The notes beneath the pieces were generated by a model. The model was not told the origin of the DNA, did not search any database, and saw only the letters and a list, made by a program, of their open reading frames with translations. DNA of 49,615 bases from Streptococcus rubneri (GTDB lineage Bacteria; Bacillota; Bacilli; Lactobacillales; Streptococcaceae): the NCBI RefSeq assembly GCF_004785935.1, contig NZ_SRRP01000002.1:1-49615 (forward strand), in the 5' to 3' direction. A program made the position numbers and the translations under genes. The stretch's first letter is position 1. Each line of letters begins with the position of its first letter. Of the stretch, positions 24,639-33,358 are shown piece after piece.

Positions 24639-26120
24639 ATGAAAAATTGGAAAAAATATGCTTTAGCTTCTGCTAGCGTTCTCGCACTTGGAGCAACTCT
24701 TGCTGCTTGTGGTAACTTGACAGGTGATAACCAAAAATCATCTAAAAGTGAAGATGGCAAAACAGTTATCAAAATGTACCAAATCGGTGACAAACCTGAT
24801 AACTTGGATACCTTGTTAGAAAATGCTAACAAGATCATCGAAGAAAAAGCTGGTGTTAAATTAGACATCCAATACCTTGGTTGGGGTGACTACGACAAGA
24901 AGATGAACGTTATCATTTCATCTGGTGAAAGCTACGATATTGCTTTCGCAAACAACTATGTCATCAACGCTCAAAAAGGTGCTTATGCTGACTTGACAGA
25001 CTTGTACAAGAAAGAAGGGAAAGAGCTTTATGAAGCACTTGACCCAGCATACATCAAAGGGAATACTGTAAACGGCAAGATCTATGCTGTTCCAGTTGCA
25101 GCCAACGTGGCATCTTCACAAAACTTTGCCTTCAACGGACCACTTCTTGAAAAATATGGTATCGACATCTCAAACGTAAAAGACTATGCTTCTCTTGAAC
25201 CAGTCTTGAAAGCGATCAAAGAAAAAGATCCAAACGTTGTTCCATTCGCAATGAACAAGAGCTATGGTGGACCTTCTGATGACTTCGATTACATCGCAGT
25301 AGATGGACTTCCATTCGTTGTCGATTTGCAAGGTGACACAACTAAGATCGTTGACCGTTACACAATCCCACGTTATGTTGAAAACTTGAAGACTCTTCAT
25401 AAATATTATGAAGCGGGATACATTCCAAAAGACGTAGCTACAAGCGACACTGGATATGACCTTTCTCAAGATACTTGGTTGGTACGTGAAGAAACAGTAG
25501 GACCTGCTGACTACGGTAACAGCTTGCTTACTCGTGTAGCAAACCGTAAGATCGAAATTAAACCATTCACTCAACTTTACAAGAAGAACAACACTACTCA
25601 AGTTGCAAACTTTGTTATCTCAAACAACTCTAAGAACAAAGAAAAAGCAATGGAAGTATTGAACCTCTTGAATACAAACCCAGAACTCTTGAACGGTCTT
25701 GTTTACGGACCAGAAGGCAAGAACTGGGAAAAAGTTGAAGGTAAAGAAAACCGTGTGAAAGTCTTGGATGGCTACAACGGAAACACTCACATGTCTGGAT
25801 GGAATACAGGTAACAACTGGATTCTTTACATCAACGAAAACGTAACGGATGAGCAAATTGCACAATCTAAGAAAGACTTAGAAACTGCAAAAGAATCTCC
25901 AGCACTTGGATTCATCTTCAACACTGAAAACGTGAAATCAGAAATCACTGCCCTTACAAACACTTTGAACCAATTCACAAGTGCCATCAATACAGGTACA
26001 GTAGATCCTGAAGTTGAAATTCCTAAGATGCTTGAAAAATTGAAATCAGAAGGTGCCTACCAAAAAGTATTGGATGAAATCCAAAAACAATACGATGAGT
26101 ACCTTGCTGCTAAGAAATAA
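24639..26120 (+). CDS. N-glycan-binding lipoprotein (NgtS-like)
   Basis: A 493-residue extracellular solute-binding protein of family 1. ATG 24639 follows AGGAG. The signal peptide ends in lipobox LAAC. The mature protein starts GNLTGDNQ and continues IKMYQIGDKPDNLDTLLENA and YLGWGDYDKK, wording very close to what I remember of pneumococcal NgtS (SP_0092), the receptor for complex N-glycans. Its codon use is more optimised than that of its neighbours, fitting high expression. It should hand glycans released at the cell surface to the permeases, after which the cytoplasmic glycosidases upstream degrade them. Confidence 0.9.
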   Translation: MKNWKKYALASASVLALGATLAACGNLTGDNQKSSKSEDGKTVIKMYQIGDKPDNLDTLLENANKIIEEKAGVKLDIQYLGWGDYDKKMNVIISSGESYDIAFANNYVINAQKGAYADLTDLYKKEGKELYEALDPAYIKGNTVNGKIYAVPVAANVASSQNFAFNGPLLEKYGIDISNVKDYASLEPVLKAIKEKDPNVVPFAMNKSYGGPSDDFDYIAVDGLPFVVDLQGDTTKIVDRYTIPRYVENLKTLHKYYEAGYIPKDVATSDTGYDLSQDTWLVREETVGPADYGNSLLTRVANRKIEIKPFTQLYKKNNTTQVANFVISNNSKNKEKAMEVLNLLNTNPELLNGLVYGPEGKNWEKVEGKENRVKVLDGYNGNTHMSGWNTGNNWILYINENVTDEQIAQSKKDLETAKESPALGFIFNTENVKSEITALTNTLNQFTSAINTGTVDPEVEIPKMLEKLKSEGAYQKVLDEIQKQYDEYLAAKK

Positions 26121-26146
26121 GCTAGCATTACTTGCTTAAGTCTATC

Positions 26147-26183
26147 AAAAGACTTTGAGGTCTTCGCACTTCAAAGTCTTTTC
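26147..26183 (+). terminator. Terminator after the binding-protein gene
   Basis: A 15-bp stem (26147-26161 with 26168-26182, one G.U) with a short loop. The T-tract is weak (TTTTCTGTT), so some read-through into the regulatory genes is possible. Confidence 0.75.
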
Positions 26184-26200
26184 TGTTGATGATTTCGAAA

Positions 26201-26230
26201 TCGAAACCATCAGAGGAAATGTGCTATAAT
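26201..26230 (+). promoter_or_regulatory. Promoter of the yesL-yesMN-like operon
   Basis: An extended -10 TGC-TATAAT (TATAAT 26225-26230) with a weak -35 (TCGAAA, 26201-26206, spacing 18). Confidence 0.65.
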
Positions 26231-26317
26231 ATAGGGTATAATCATCAGTTGTACTAGGGAAACTATACTAACTTGATTGAAGTTCCCCTCTACAGCAAAT
26301 GAATATGGAGACGAAAT

Positions 26318-26929
26318 ATGGGAAGAATGATTGAATTTATTTTTACAAGGGTCTATTTAGCCATGCTGGCAACAGGAATCTTTTGGGCGCTAACCTTTTG
26401 TGGAGGTATCCTATTTGGATTTGGGCCGGCTAGTGCAACGATTATGAGTCTATATGCCGAACATGGATCTGATTACAAACAATATGCTTGGTCTGAAGCT
26501 TGGTCGCTCTATAAAGAAAATTTCCGTCGGGCCAACCAGGTTTTCTATACATTTTTTTTGATCGAAGCCATTCTTGTTTATGGCATGTATCTGATGATTC
26601 AATTGCCCCACTTGTCCCTGTTTCAGATTTTTATCTTATTGGTTAATTTGATTTTCTTATTGGTGGCTCCCCTGACTTTTGCAGTCTATCTCAAGCTTCA
26701 AGTCCATTTTGACTTGTCCTACCTCAACAGCTTGAAGCTGAGCTTTATTGGTGCTTTTCTGGATATTCGTGCAGTGACGAAGTTTCTCTTGGGGACCTTT
26801 CTTCTAGGAGTTGTTACCCATTTCGTTCCGGCTTTATTTTTCTTTGTTTTACTGGGCTTGTGGCATTTCTTTGTCAATGATATTTTTCAACCCGTCTATG
26901 AAACAATTCGCTCTAAAGTGGTTTCTTAA
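26318..26929 (+). CDS. YesL-like DUF624 membrane protein
   Basis: A 203-residue integral membrane protein with about five helices. The N-terminal WALTFCGGILFGFGPASATI is the DUF624 hallmark. Members usually sit beside YesMN-type sensor systems and carbohydrate ABC importers, as here; their molecular role is unclear. GGAGA precedes the ATG. The sensor kinase starts two bases after its stop codon, so the two are tightly coupled. Confidence 0.87.
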   Translation: MGRMIEFIFTRVYLAMLATGIFWALTFCGGILFGFGPASATIMSLYAEHGSDYKQYAWSEAWSLYKENFRRANQVFYTFFLIEAILVYGMYLMIQLPHLSLFQIFILLVNLIFLLVAPLTFAVYLKLQVHFDLSYLNSLKLSFIGAFLDIRAVTKFLLGTFLLGVVTHFVPALFFFVLLGLWHFFVNDIFQPVYETIRSKVVS

Positions 26930-26931
26930 TT

Positions 26932-28578
26932 ATGAAAAAAATATGGTTAGCAACACTTTTGAAATTCTATGCCTATATCATGGTGGGGATCATCACGACT
27001 TTAGGTGTGACGGTATCTTTGGTCTATTGGCATAATCAGAAAGCAGAGACAGATCGAATCGCTCAGTTGATTTCCTCGCGCTTGACTGCTGAGGTAGAGG
27101 ATATTTATAAGAGATCTTCTCAATGGGGGAAGAGTCTGGTAGAGAATCCTGCCAAGCTCGAAGGAGTCTACAAGTATTTTTCAATGACGCCTTCTGAATA
27201 CGAAAGCTGGCGATTGGATAATTTTTTCTCCAATTATATTCAAGTTTCGCTGCACCGTAATGTTGAAACTCTGTATTTGGAACACGATGTTATTGATCAA
27301 ATTGATTTGGTGTTAAATGACTATACGACTGTGTTTGTCTCCAGTAAAAATAAAAAAGGAGGGCAACAAGTTCCAGCGGATCAATACATAGCTAGTTCAC
27401 AAGCAATCCCAGTCTCCTTGACGGATGTGACGACTGGCGAAAATATTGGACTAGCCTACATTAAAGTCAATCCAGCGCTTTTGGATTCTGTTGTCGACAA
27501 TATCCAAGACACCATTCCCGTTGCCGTCCAGATTTATAATCCCTTGGGAAAGATTTTTTACCACAGAGGAGACATCAATCCGGAAGATCATAGTCAGTGG
27601 ATTGTGCGAGATACTGCTTACGGCTATCAAATCTGGGTTGGGATTCCGACCTCTTACACGGTTCGAACAGCCTTGTTTAGTTTTACCTGGATGATTTCGG
27701 TCGCCTTAATCCTGGTCTTGGTCTTGTATCTCTTGATGCAACGAATTTTCCGTAATTACCAAAAACAAGTGTTGGATTTGGTAGATACCATGGAAGCCAT
27801 CAGCCAGGGAGATTCTGAGCGACGGATCAATGTGGATACCAAAGAGCAGGAGCTCCTTTTAGTTGCAGAAACGACCAATACCATGTTAGACAATATGGAC
27901 AGGTCTATCCGTGATATCTATCAGCTACAACTGAGCCAAAAAGATGCCAATTTGAAGGCCTTGCAAGCGCAGATTAATCCGCATTTTATGTATAATACCA
28001 TGGAGTTTATTCGCATGTATGCAGTTATGCAGGATCAAGAAGAATTAGCTGATATTATTTACGAATTTAGTAGTCTCCTTCGAAACAATATTTCAGAGGA
28101 GAAAGAAACGACCATAGAAAATGAGTTGGAATTTTGTAGAAAATACAGCTATCTCTGTATGGTGCGTTATCCAAAATCGATTGCTTATGGCTTTAAAATT
28201 GAACCCGGTCTAGAAGAGATGATTATTCCGAAGTTTACTCTTCAGCCACTAGTGGAAAATTACTTTGTTCATGGAGTTGATCACAAGCGCAAGGACAATG
28301 TCATTAGTATCAAAGTCCGTCATGTTGGAGGAGCTGTGGAAATTCGGGTTCAAGACAATGGGAGAGGACTGGAACCGAGCCAACTGCAACGGATCCAACA
28401 AATATTGAGTCATAGGGATCCACGAAAAGAAGTAGAAGAGAGTAAGGGGCGACAATCGATTGGGATTGTCAATGTCCACGAGCGTTTCCTTCTCTACTTT
28501 GGGGATCGTTACCACATTCAAATTACATCAGAAAAAGGAAAAGGTGTTCTCTATACGATTACCATCGAGGACACTTAA
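26932..28578 (+). CDS. Sensor histidine kinase, YesM / HK07-like
   Basis: A 548-residue membrane kinase. TM1 is at about 12-34, the extracellular sensor at about 35-255, TM2 at about 258-280, HAMP at 281-335, and a His_kinase domain carries the phospho-acceptor His351 (QINPHFMYN). The HATPase domain has N-box LVENYFVHG and G-box Asp475 (VQDNGRGL). The INPHF form is typical of the LytS/YesM family. It pairs with the AraC-type regulator downstream. The likely counterpart is pneumococcal TCS07, reported to control host N-glycan use. The signal is presumably a glycan or a binding protein at the outer face. Confidence 0.9.
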   Translation: MKKIWLATLLKFYAYIMVGIITTLGVTVSLVYWHNQKAETDRIAQLISSRLTAEVEDIYKRSSQWGKSLVENPAKLEGVYKYFSMTPSEYESWRLDNFFSNYIQVSLHRNVETLYLEHDVIDQIDLVLNDYTTVFVSSKNKKGGQQVPADQYIASSQAIPVSLTDVTTGENIGLAYIKVNPALLDSVVDNIQDTIPVAVQIYNPLGKIFYHRGDINPEDHSQWIVRDTAYGYQIWVGIPTSYTVRTALFSFTWMISVALILVLVLYLLMQRIFRNYQKQVLDLVDTMEAISQGDSERRINVDTKEQELLLVAETTNTMLDNMDRSIRDIYQLQLSQKDANLKALQAQINPHFMYNTMEFIRMYAVMQDQEELADIIYEFSSLLRNNISEEKETTIENELEFCRKYSYLCMVRYPKSIAYGFKIEPGLEEMIIPKFTLQPLVENYFVHGVDHKRKDNVISIKVRHVGGAVEIRVQDNGRGLEPSQLQRIQQILSHRDPRKEVEESKGRQSIGIVNVHERFLLYFGDRYHIQITSEKGKGVLYTITIEDT

Positions 28579-28590
28579 GAGGAAAGAATC

Positions 28591-29889
28591 GTGTATAAAG
28601 TCTTATTGGTTGACGATGAATATATGATTACTGAGGGGTTGAAAAAACTGATTCCCTTTGAAAAATGGGACATGGAGGTTGTTTACACAGCAGAGGATGC
28701 AGATCAAGCCTTGGCCTATGTTGCGGATTATCCAGTGGATATCGTGATTACAGATGTCAATATGCCAGGAAAAACTGGTCTGGAAATGATTGATCAAATG
28801 CAGTCCATGCTTCCCCATGCAGCTTATATCATTATGTCAGGTTACCAAGATTTTGCTTATGTAAAAAAAGCCTTAAACCTCCGAGTAGCAGACTATCTGT
28901 TAAAGCCTGTCAATAAGGTGGAGCTAGGGAATATCCTAGAAAAATTATCTCAAACTCTAAAAAACCCAGACCAAGAGACGGCCAATCGGCTCCTTCATGA
29001 AGATTGGTCAGAAGAAGAGTTCGAGCAAGCCATTCGAGGGAGAAAACAACTCTGGATTGGAGTGGATAAGGAAAGGAAGGGCTTTGCCAGTTCGTCTTAT
29101 CAGGTCTTAGGGAAGAATCTTCAACTCTATCTTTCCGATGAGGATGAAGGGGCTTTCCTACAGCGCCGTTTCCAAGCACCTTATAAGGAACATTTTCAAC
29201 AATTTAAAGAGCTTGTTGAACGAAATCTGTTTTATGGGGATCTCCCATTGGAGGAAGAAGATGGTGTCTTTAATTACTATGAACCCATCTACCGTGTCAT
29301 CATTCAGGGGAATATCCAGCAAATTTTGGAGGAGTTAAACTGGTTAGAAGAAACCGTGAAAAATCATACTCCAAAAGTGGCGATAGCCAAGCAACTCTTT
29401 ATTCAGTTCATTATGGATGTCTTTCATTTATTTGAACACCTGCACGGTGATGACCTGACAGAAATTGTGAAAGCCGTTCATGATACAACGACTTTCGAGG
29501 ATCTTGTTACCTGCGTTCGGAACCAATTGGAGAGTTTCTTCTCTCAATATCGGATGAACAATAATGTGGCGACCGTCCTAGAAGTAATTGGACGCGACTA
29601 TCGGAAGGAACTGTCGCTCAAGGATATCAGCAAAGATCTCTATATCAATCCCGTTTATTTAGGGCAATTGATCAAACGTGAGACCAATTCCACCTTTGCA
29701 GAACTCTTGAATAAACAACGGATCAAAGCTGCCCAACAGTTGCTTTTATCCACAACGGAAAGTATTGAAGATATTTGCTATGAGGTCGGCTACAGCAATG
29801 TCGGTTACTTTTACAAGGTTTTCCGCAAGTTGTGTGGCAAGTCTCCTAAAGCCTACCGTCAACAAATCGGCGTAGTGGAAAGTGATTAA
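28591..29889 (+). CDS. Response regulator, YesN / RR07-like (AraC output)
   Basis: A 432-residue regulator with a GTG start behind GAGGAAAG. Residues 1-120 are the receiver (acidic pair Asp8/Asp9, phospho-acceptor Asp55 in VITDVNMPG, Lys in LLKP). A middle region of about 200 residues follows. The AraC-type double HTH is at about 330-428 (LSLKDISKDLYINPVYLGQL and IEDICYEVGYSNVGYFYKVF). It is the obvious activator candidate for the glycosidase and importer genes upstream. It ends at a strong terminator. Confidence 0.92.
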   Translation: MYKVLLVDDEYMITEGLKKLIPFEKWDMEVVYTAEDADQALAYVADYPVDIVITDVNMPGKTGLEMIDQMQSMLPHAAYIIMSGYQDFAYVKKALNLRVADYLLKPVNKVELGNILEKLSQTLKNPDQETANRLLHEDWSEEEFEQAIRGRKQLWIGVDKERKGFASSSYQVLGKNLQLYLSDEDEGAFLQRRFQAPYKEHFQQFKELVERNLFYGDLPLEEEDGVFNYYEPIYRVIIQGNIQQILEELNWLEETVKNHTPKVAIAKQLFIQFIMDVFHLFEHLHGDDLTEIVKAVHDTTTFEDLVTCVRNQLESFFSQYRMNNNVATVLEVIGRDYRKELSLKDISKDLYINPVYLGQLIKRETNSTFAELLNKQRIKAAQQLLLSTTESIEDICYEVGYSNVGYFYKVFRKLCGKSPKAYRQQIGVVESD

Positions 29890-29907
29890 TCTGTAAACAT
29901 GAAAAAT

Positions 29908-29940
29908 ACCCTCCATTTTTAATCAATGGAGGGTGTTTTT
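29908..29940. terminator. Terminator after the response regulator
   Basis: A 10-bp GC-rich stem ACCCTCCATT/AATGGAGGGT and a T-run that overlaps the rlmA stop codon. Confidence 0.92.
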
Positions 29941-30787
29941 AGTTGCTTCTTCCGATCAAAATCGTGGCAGAAATCGTGACTTGAGTCAGATTGGTCCAGT
30001 CAATTTGAGCTGGATCGACGTGAAAGAGGAGAGGCGTCATGCTCAAAAGAGCCTCCCGCAATGCTGGTGTGAGTTCGAAGGTTTCCTGGCAATGGATGGT
30101 GTTTTCAATCGTAAAATGATCAGAAAAATGTTGAATAATCTGCTCATTGGAATAATCAGCCTGATCCAGGTGGTCCTTCACCTTCTGACGAATCTCTTGC
30201 AGATGGGCAGCAGTTGGGATGACCTTGACAAGGCGACCGTCTGGGGCCAGGACTCGTTTAAACTCTTGATAATTTGCTGGCGAAAAGATGTCTAAGAGGA
30301 GGTCCATGCTCTGGTCTAAAAGAGGGAGACGAGCTAGATCTCCGACAAACCACTTAACCTTCCATTCTTGGTCACTCTTAGCAGCGATTTGGACCGAGTC
30401 TTTTGAAATGTCAAAGGCGTAAAAGGTCTTGTCGGGATGGGCATCTTGGAGTTTGCGAGAGTAGAAGCCTTCGCCACAGCCAATATCTAAAATGTTGGCT
30501 GGATGGGCCAGTGGAGACAAGCATTCTGACAGGGCATTAAGGATATGGTCGTAGAAACCATTCTCTAGAACGAGTTGCCGGTTTTGGAAATTTTCCTTGT
30601 CATAGTCCTTGGAGGCCTTCACTTGTGGCGCCAAGTTCACATAGCCAAACTTAGACAAGTCAAAGGAGTGGTGATTGCTACATTTGAGACTGCTCTCTAC
30701 CAGAGTCAGGTTTTCTTGACAGATAGGACAGGCAAAGGCAGTCGCAGAAGCAAAACGCTGAAGTTTGGGTTTGAGGTTTGTATTCAT
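29939..30787 (-). CDS. rlmA: 23S rRNA (guanine-N1) methyltransferase RlmA
   Basis: A 282-residue SAM-dependent rRNA methyltransferase. The N-terminal zinc site is formed by Cys20, Cys23, Cys36 and His40 (CPIC and CSNHH). The SAM motif ILDIGCGEGFYS is at about 98-109. Gram-positive members (RlmAII, TlrB-like) methylate G748 of 23S rRNA, which affects macrolide/ketolide binding; Gram-negative ones modify G745. By lineage this should be the G748 type. It is a lone gene convergent with the two-component operon. Confidence 0.9.
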   Translation of the reverse strand: MNTNLKPKLQRFASATAFACPICQENLTLVESSLKCSNHHSFDLSKFGYVNLAPQVKASKDYDKENFQNRQLVLENGFYDHILNALSECLSPLAHPANILDIGCGEGFYSRKLQDAHPDKTFYAFDISKDSVQIAAKSDQEWKVKWFVGDLARLPLLDQSMDLLLDIFSPANYQEFKRVLAPDGRLVKVIPTAAHLQEIRQKVKDHLDQADYSNEQIIQHFSDHFTIENTIHCQETFELTPALREALLSMTPLLFHVDPAQIDWTNLTQVTISATILIGRSN

Positions 30788-30888
30788 AGTTTAAGTGTAT
30801 CAAAAGAGGCAAATGAAAGCAACTTTAGGAATAAGTAAATGGGAGATTCAGTAGAAATGAAACTAATTCTCCAATTTATAGAATGAAA

Positions 30889-30917
30889 TTGCTTTAATAT
30901 CTAAATTGCTATATAAT
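30889..30917 (+). promoter_or_regulatory. Promoter of the DUF6110-P-ATPase operon
   Basis: TTGCTT (30889-30894), 17 bases, TATAAT (30912-30917), ending 21 bases before the start codon. No known metal-regulator box is recognisable. Confidence 0.75.
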
Positions 30918-30938
30918 AATGATAAGGAGGAAATAAGT

Positions 30939-31217
30939 ATGTTAAAAGAAGTATTAAGCGTCGCAAAAGTTGCGAAAAAATCATCACTCTTTTTGGGTGG
31001 TGTCGCATTTGGTACCCTTGGTTTGAAAATCTTGGCAAGTAAGGAAGCTAAAAAAGGTTATTCTAAAGCTTTGGCTAAGGCTTATAAGTTAAAAGACGAG
31101 CTAGATGCATCTGTTTCTGTTGTGAAGCAACATGGAGATGATGTCTTGCAAGATGCCAAATATTTGTACGAGCAAGAGAAAAAAGAAGAGCAATTAGATA
31201 GCCTTATAGGAGAATAA
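30939..31217 (+). CDS. Small membrane protein, DUF6110-like
   Basis: A 92-residue protein; ATG 30939 follows AAGGAGG. Residues about 17-34 (SLFLGGVAFGTLGLKIL) form one membrane segment with glycines, followed by a long amphipathic charged helix ending in EKKEEQLDSLIGE. It resembles the DUF6110 proteins found next to P-type ATPases. The layout recalls mycobacterial PacL proteins (DUF1490), which accompany and stabilise metal P-type ATPases such as CtpC. The stop codon lies one base before the ATPase start, a strong sign of joint function. Role inferred. Confidence 0.7.
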   Translation: MLKEVLSVAKVAKKSSLFLGGVAFGTLGLKILASKEAKKGYSKALAKAYKLKDELDASVSVVKQHGDDVLQDAKYLYEQEKKEEQLDSLIGE

Positions 31218-31218
31218 T

Positions 31219-33282
31219 ATGTCTTTTAAAGTGCTATATAGAGGATACCAACATATCCGACTATCGTCTTCTTTTTCACTCACCTTGGATATTCAAGACT
31301 ATCTTCGTTCCTTGGCGAGAGATGAAAAGGGGATTGAGTCTATCCAGTTTTACATGGATCAACAGCACTTTACTCTACGTATAAAAGAAGGCTTTTCTGT
31401 ATTAGATAATGCAGAAGCCTTTTTAAAAAGAATTGATAAAGGGAAAGTTTCTGAGTTGATGACTCTTCCCATTCGTAGAGAAGAGAGTGCTTATTCTATT
31501 GTTTCAGGTGCAGCGATTAAGCGTATACTTTTTCGTAGTTTTGTGCCGTATCCTATTCGCTATATATGGACTTGTTATCAGGCTTTGGGTTATATTAGAG
31601 AAGCCTATCAAACACTAGCGCGTAAGGAACTAACGATGGAGGTCTTGGACTGTTCGGCGATTTTATTGTCCTTGTTTATGAACCAATCCAAGACAGCTAG
31701 CAATATCATGTTTATGCTTGATTTGGGGAATCATTTAGATCAGTGGTCCTTGAAAAAAACTGCAACAGATTTAGAACAAAGCCTTCTTGCAAAAGAGAGC
31801 GATGTATTCCTAGTACAGGGCGATACGGTTGTTAGTATCAAGAGTTCCGATGTTCAAATAGGAGATGTCTTGGTCCTATCTCAAGGAAATGAAATTCTGT
31901 TTGATGGACAAGTAGTTTCAGGTTTAGGTATGGTCAACGAAAGCTCCTTGACGGGAGAGAGTTTTCCAGTTGAAAAAAGAGAGTCTGATTTGGTTTGTGC
32001 AAATACAGTATTAGAAACTGGAGAGTTGCGCATTCGTGTAACCGATAATCAGATGAACAGCCGTATTTTACAGCTGATTGAGTTGATGAAGAAATCTGAA
32101 GAAAATAAGAAAACGAAACAACGCTATTTCATCAAAATGGCGGATAAGGTCGTCAAATATAATTTCTTGGGTGCTGGTCTGACTTACCTATTGACAGGTT
32201 CTTTTTCTAAGGCTATTTCTTTCCTATTGGTCGATTTCTCCTGCGCTTTGAAAATTTCTACTCCTGTAGCTTATTTGACAGCTATCAAGGAGGGGTTGAA
32301 TCGTGAAATGGTGATTAAGGATGGGGATGTTCTGGAGAAATATCTGGAAGTTGATACTTTCTTGTTTGATAAGACGGGAACAATCACAACTAGTTATCCT
32401 ATAGTTGAAAAGGTGTTACCTTTTGGGGACTATAGTGAGGAAGATATTCTCAGAATCAGTGCCTGTCTTGAGGAACACATTTATCATCCTATTGCTAATG
32501 CCATCGTCAAGCAAGCCGAGATAGAGGGAGTTGAACATGAGGAAATGCATGGGAAACTCCAATATATCGCAAGCAAGGGGATCAAATCTCATATAGATGG
32601 CCAACCAGTTCTTATTGGGAATTATGTCTTGATGCAGGATGAGCAGATTCATATCAGTTCAGAACAAAATGCTTTAATTGAAGAGTACATGAGTCACTAC
32701 AATCTCTTATTCTTGGCTTATCAGAATGAATTGATTGGAATGTTCTGCATTCATACTCCTTTAAGAAAAGAAGCAAAAGCAGCCTTGGAGAAACTTAAGG
32801 CACAAGGGAAAAAATTGATTCTGGCAACAGGGGACACCTTGGTTAGGACAGAGGAGTTAGTCAAAGATTTGCCCTTTGATCAGGTCTATACAGACTTGAA
32901 ACCTGATGGAAAATTTGAGTTAGTAGAGGAACTACAGAAAGCAGGTCACACTATTTTGATGGTTGGGGATGGGTTGAATGACTCAGCTGCTCTAACCCTA
33001 TCAGATATCGGTGTAGTGATGAATGAGAGTGCAGATATTTCTAAGCAGATGAGTGATATCTTATTGTTAGATAATCGCTTGGATTTCTTCCGAGAGTTGG
33101 ATTGGCTATCATCATCTTTACAAACACTCATCAAGAAGAATATTCAAGATACCGTTGTCGTAAATAGTAGTTTGATTGGCTTTGGCTTGTTTAATTGGCT
33201 CAGTCCTTCAAATCTCTCTATCTTACATAATCTAACAACCTTACGCATAGTCCTGCGTAGCCTGTCTATTAAGGCTAGATAG
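31219..33282 (+). CDS. P1B-type metal-transporting ATPase, atypical TM6 motif
   Basis: A 687-residue cation pump. Residues about 1-75 look like a metal-binding-domain fold but contain no CxxC. The actuator motif is LTGES (about 244-248), the TM6 motif is FSCALKISTP (Cys342) in place of CPC, the phosphorylation site is DKTGTIT (Asp384), HP is at 423-424, and the hinge is GDGLNDSAAL (about 583-592). HP and the TM6 cysteine place it in the heavy-metal group. Without CPC the ion cannot be read off; manganese, iron, zinc or cobalt are possible. It is probably an exporter, with the small membrane protein upstream as a partner. Confidence 0.85.
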   Translation: MSFKVLYRGYQHIRLSSSFSLTLDIQDYLRSLARDEKGIESIQFYMDQQHFTLRIKEGFSVLDNAEAFLKRIDKGKVSELMTLPIRREESAYSIVSGAAIKRILFRSFVPYPIRYIWTCYQALGYIREAYQTLARKELTMEVLDCSAILLSLFMNQSKTASNIMFMLDLGNHLDQWSLKKTATDLEQSLLAKESDVFLVQGDTVVSIKSSDVQIGDVLVLSQGNEILFDGQVVSGLGMVNESSLTGESFPVEKRESDLVCANTVLETGELRIRVTDNQMNSRILQLIELMKKSEENKKTKQRYFIKMADKVVKYNFLGAGLTYLLTGSFSKAISFLLVDFSCALKISTPVAYLTAIKEGLNREMVIKDGDVLEKYLEVDTFLFDKTGTITTSYPIVEKVLPFGDYSEEDILRISACLEEHIYHPIANAIVKQAEIEGVEHEEMHGKLQYIASKGIKSHIDGQPVLIGNYVLMQDEQIHISSEQNALIEEYMSHYNLLFLAYQNELIGMFCIHTPLRKEAKAALEKLKAQGKKLILATGDTLVRTEELVKDLPFDQVYTDLKPDGKFELVEELQKAGHTILMVGDGLNDSAALTLSDIGVVMNESADISKQMSDILLLDNRLDFFRELDWLSSSLQTLIKKNIQDTVVVNSSLIGFGLFNWLSPSNLSILHNLTTLRIVLRSLSIKAR

Positions 33283-33298
33283 ATGTGGTTATCAACAA

Positions 33299-33337
33299 CA
33301 AAAAGGAGTTACCTTTCTCGAGGTTAACTCCTTTTTT
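33299..33337. terminator. Bidirectional terminator between P-ATPase and tyrS
   Basis: Stem AAAAGGAGTTA.../...TTAACTCCTTTT with A-run and T-run, between convergent genes. Confidence 0.88.
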
Positions 33338-33358
33338 TATAGGTAAATGTTGAACAGT

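Noticed and set aside
29933-30295. 120-codon plus-strand frame antisense to rlmA
   Set aside because: Shadow of a clear minus-strand gene; no start signal.
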